The position numbers were made by a program, and so were the translations under genes. A stretch of 6,900 nucleotides of DNA from Synergistaceae bacterium (GTDB lineage Bacteria; Synergistota; Synergistia; Synergistales; Aminobacteriaceae): the NCBI GenBank assembly GCA_017447325.1, contig JAFSNU010000208.1, positions 1-6,900 on the forward strand, in the 5' to 3' direction. This document shows, one piece after another, positions 6,499-6,900 of this stretch (position 1 is its first letter; the number at the start of each line of letters is the position of its first letter). The notes below the pieces were generated by a model. It did not search any database and had not been told where the DNA came from. It saw only the letters and a list, made by a program, of their open reading frames with translations.

Positions 6499-6900
6499 TT
6501 AAATATTATTTAACACATTCTCAACTATGCCGCTGACAGTTAAATTATGCTGCGCGAGCATGTACTCATAGCCTCCGGCTTTCGCGTAGTAATCGCCCGT
6601 TCCCATAATAATTAATTTGCCGTGCTGAGACTGCGACGCTAAAACTTCAGCCACTGCAGACCCAAGGCCGCCTATTTTCGAATGCTCTTCTACGCTCAAA
6701 ATTAATTTATAATCTTTATTAGCTAAAACTAACTCAGCATCAAACGGCTTTATAGTATGCATATTTACAACTTTAACGGCTATATTATGCGTCTTCTTTA
6801 ACTCAGCCGCAGCCTTTAAAGCAAAGCTCACCATGCTGCCCGTCGCGTAAATAACTGCGTCATCGCCGTCATTAAGCACCAAGCCTTTGCCTGCTTTAAA
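6499..6900 (-). CDS. Transketolase C-terminal domain (likely the C-terminal subunit of a split transketolase; cut by window edge)
   Basis: The frame is open to the right edge, giving the last 133 residues; the true start is outside the window. The segment matches the C-terminal transketolase fold. KGLVLNDGDDAVIYATGSMV opens it, NIAVKVVNMHTIKPFDAEL and LILSVEEHSKIGGLGSAVAE are the classic strands, and it ends in VSGIVENVL. Enzymes of this group move two-carbon ketol units between sugar phosphates using thiamine diphosphate, which is bound by regions not in view. The stretch GTGDYYAKAGGYEYMLAQHN replaces the usual D-x-FG-x-SG segment before the final helix, so it may be a specialised paralogue rather than the housekeeping enzyme. 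Whether it is a separate subunit or a whole transketolase is not visible. It runs in the same direction as the lux-like operon but is separated from it by the broken nuclease gene. Confidence 0.85.
   Translation of the reverse strand, partial: FKAGKGLVLNDGDDAVIYATGSMVSFALKAAAELKKTHNIAVKVVNMHTIKPFDAELVLANKDYKLILSVEEHSKIGGLGSAVAEVLASQSQHGKLIIMGTGDYYAKAGGYEYMLAQHNLTVSGIVENVLNNI

Noticed and set aside
1..6900. CRISPR array, tRNA/rRNA genes or insertion-sequence ends
   Set aside because: No regularly spaced repeats, cloverleaf-like segments or paired terminal inverted repeats around the Rpn gene were seen on either strand.

Overview
All genes in this window lie on the minus strand, so the reading order runs from high to low coordinates. 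The intergenic DNA is very A+T-rich, with long runs of A, T and TTAAAT-type words. Leucine is mostly TTA, and two of the genes appear to start with TTG. The gene content is a phosphotransferase (PTS) sugar transporter, a Cof-type phosphatase, a two-subunit-style transketolase and an Rpn/PDDEXK transposase-like nuclease. Together these suggest a low-G+C anaerobic, probably gut-associated bacterium (Bacillota/Clostridia, or Synergistota-like). The lineage is an inference and cannot be fixed from 6.9 kb.

Layout from right to left: (1) 6900-6499, the C-terminal end of a transketolase-like protein, entering from beyond the window. (2) 6479-5605, an Rpn-family nuclease broken by a -1 frameshift at a run of six T. 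(3) 5511-1559, a tight four-gene operon: acyl carrier protein, AMP-forming acyl/aryl ligase, LuxE-like acyl-protein synthetase and LuxC-like acyl reductase. Neighbouring genes overlap by 14 bp, are spaced by 3 bp and overlap by 20 bp in turn, and a clear Rho-independent terminator closes the operon at about 1530-1491. (4) 1442-579, a Cof-type HAD phosphatase with a TTG start. (5) 427-1, the N-terminal part of a PTS EIIBC permease of the sucrose/trehalose (Glc superfamily) type, preceded by a promoter-like pair and an inverted repeat.

The centre of interest is the four-gene operon. It has a carrier protein with a phosphopantetheine serine, a ligase with the adenylation motifs and catalytic lysine, a LuxE homologue with its C-terminal cysteine, and a LuxC homologue with the reductase cysteine. 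This is a complete activate-load-transfer-reduce line that could turn a carboxylic acid into an aldehyde (or alcohol). Luciferase (luxAB) and the luxD thioesterase are absent from the window. The most economical reading is a non-luminescent acid-to-aldehyde module, possibly part of a larger surface-glycan or small-molecule locus that extends to the right through the transketolase. The substrate cannot be read from the sequence.
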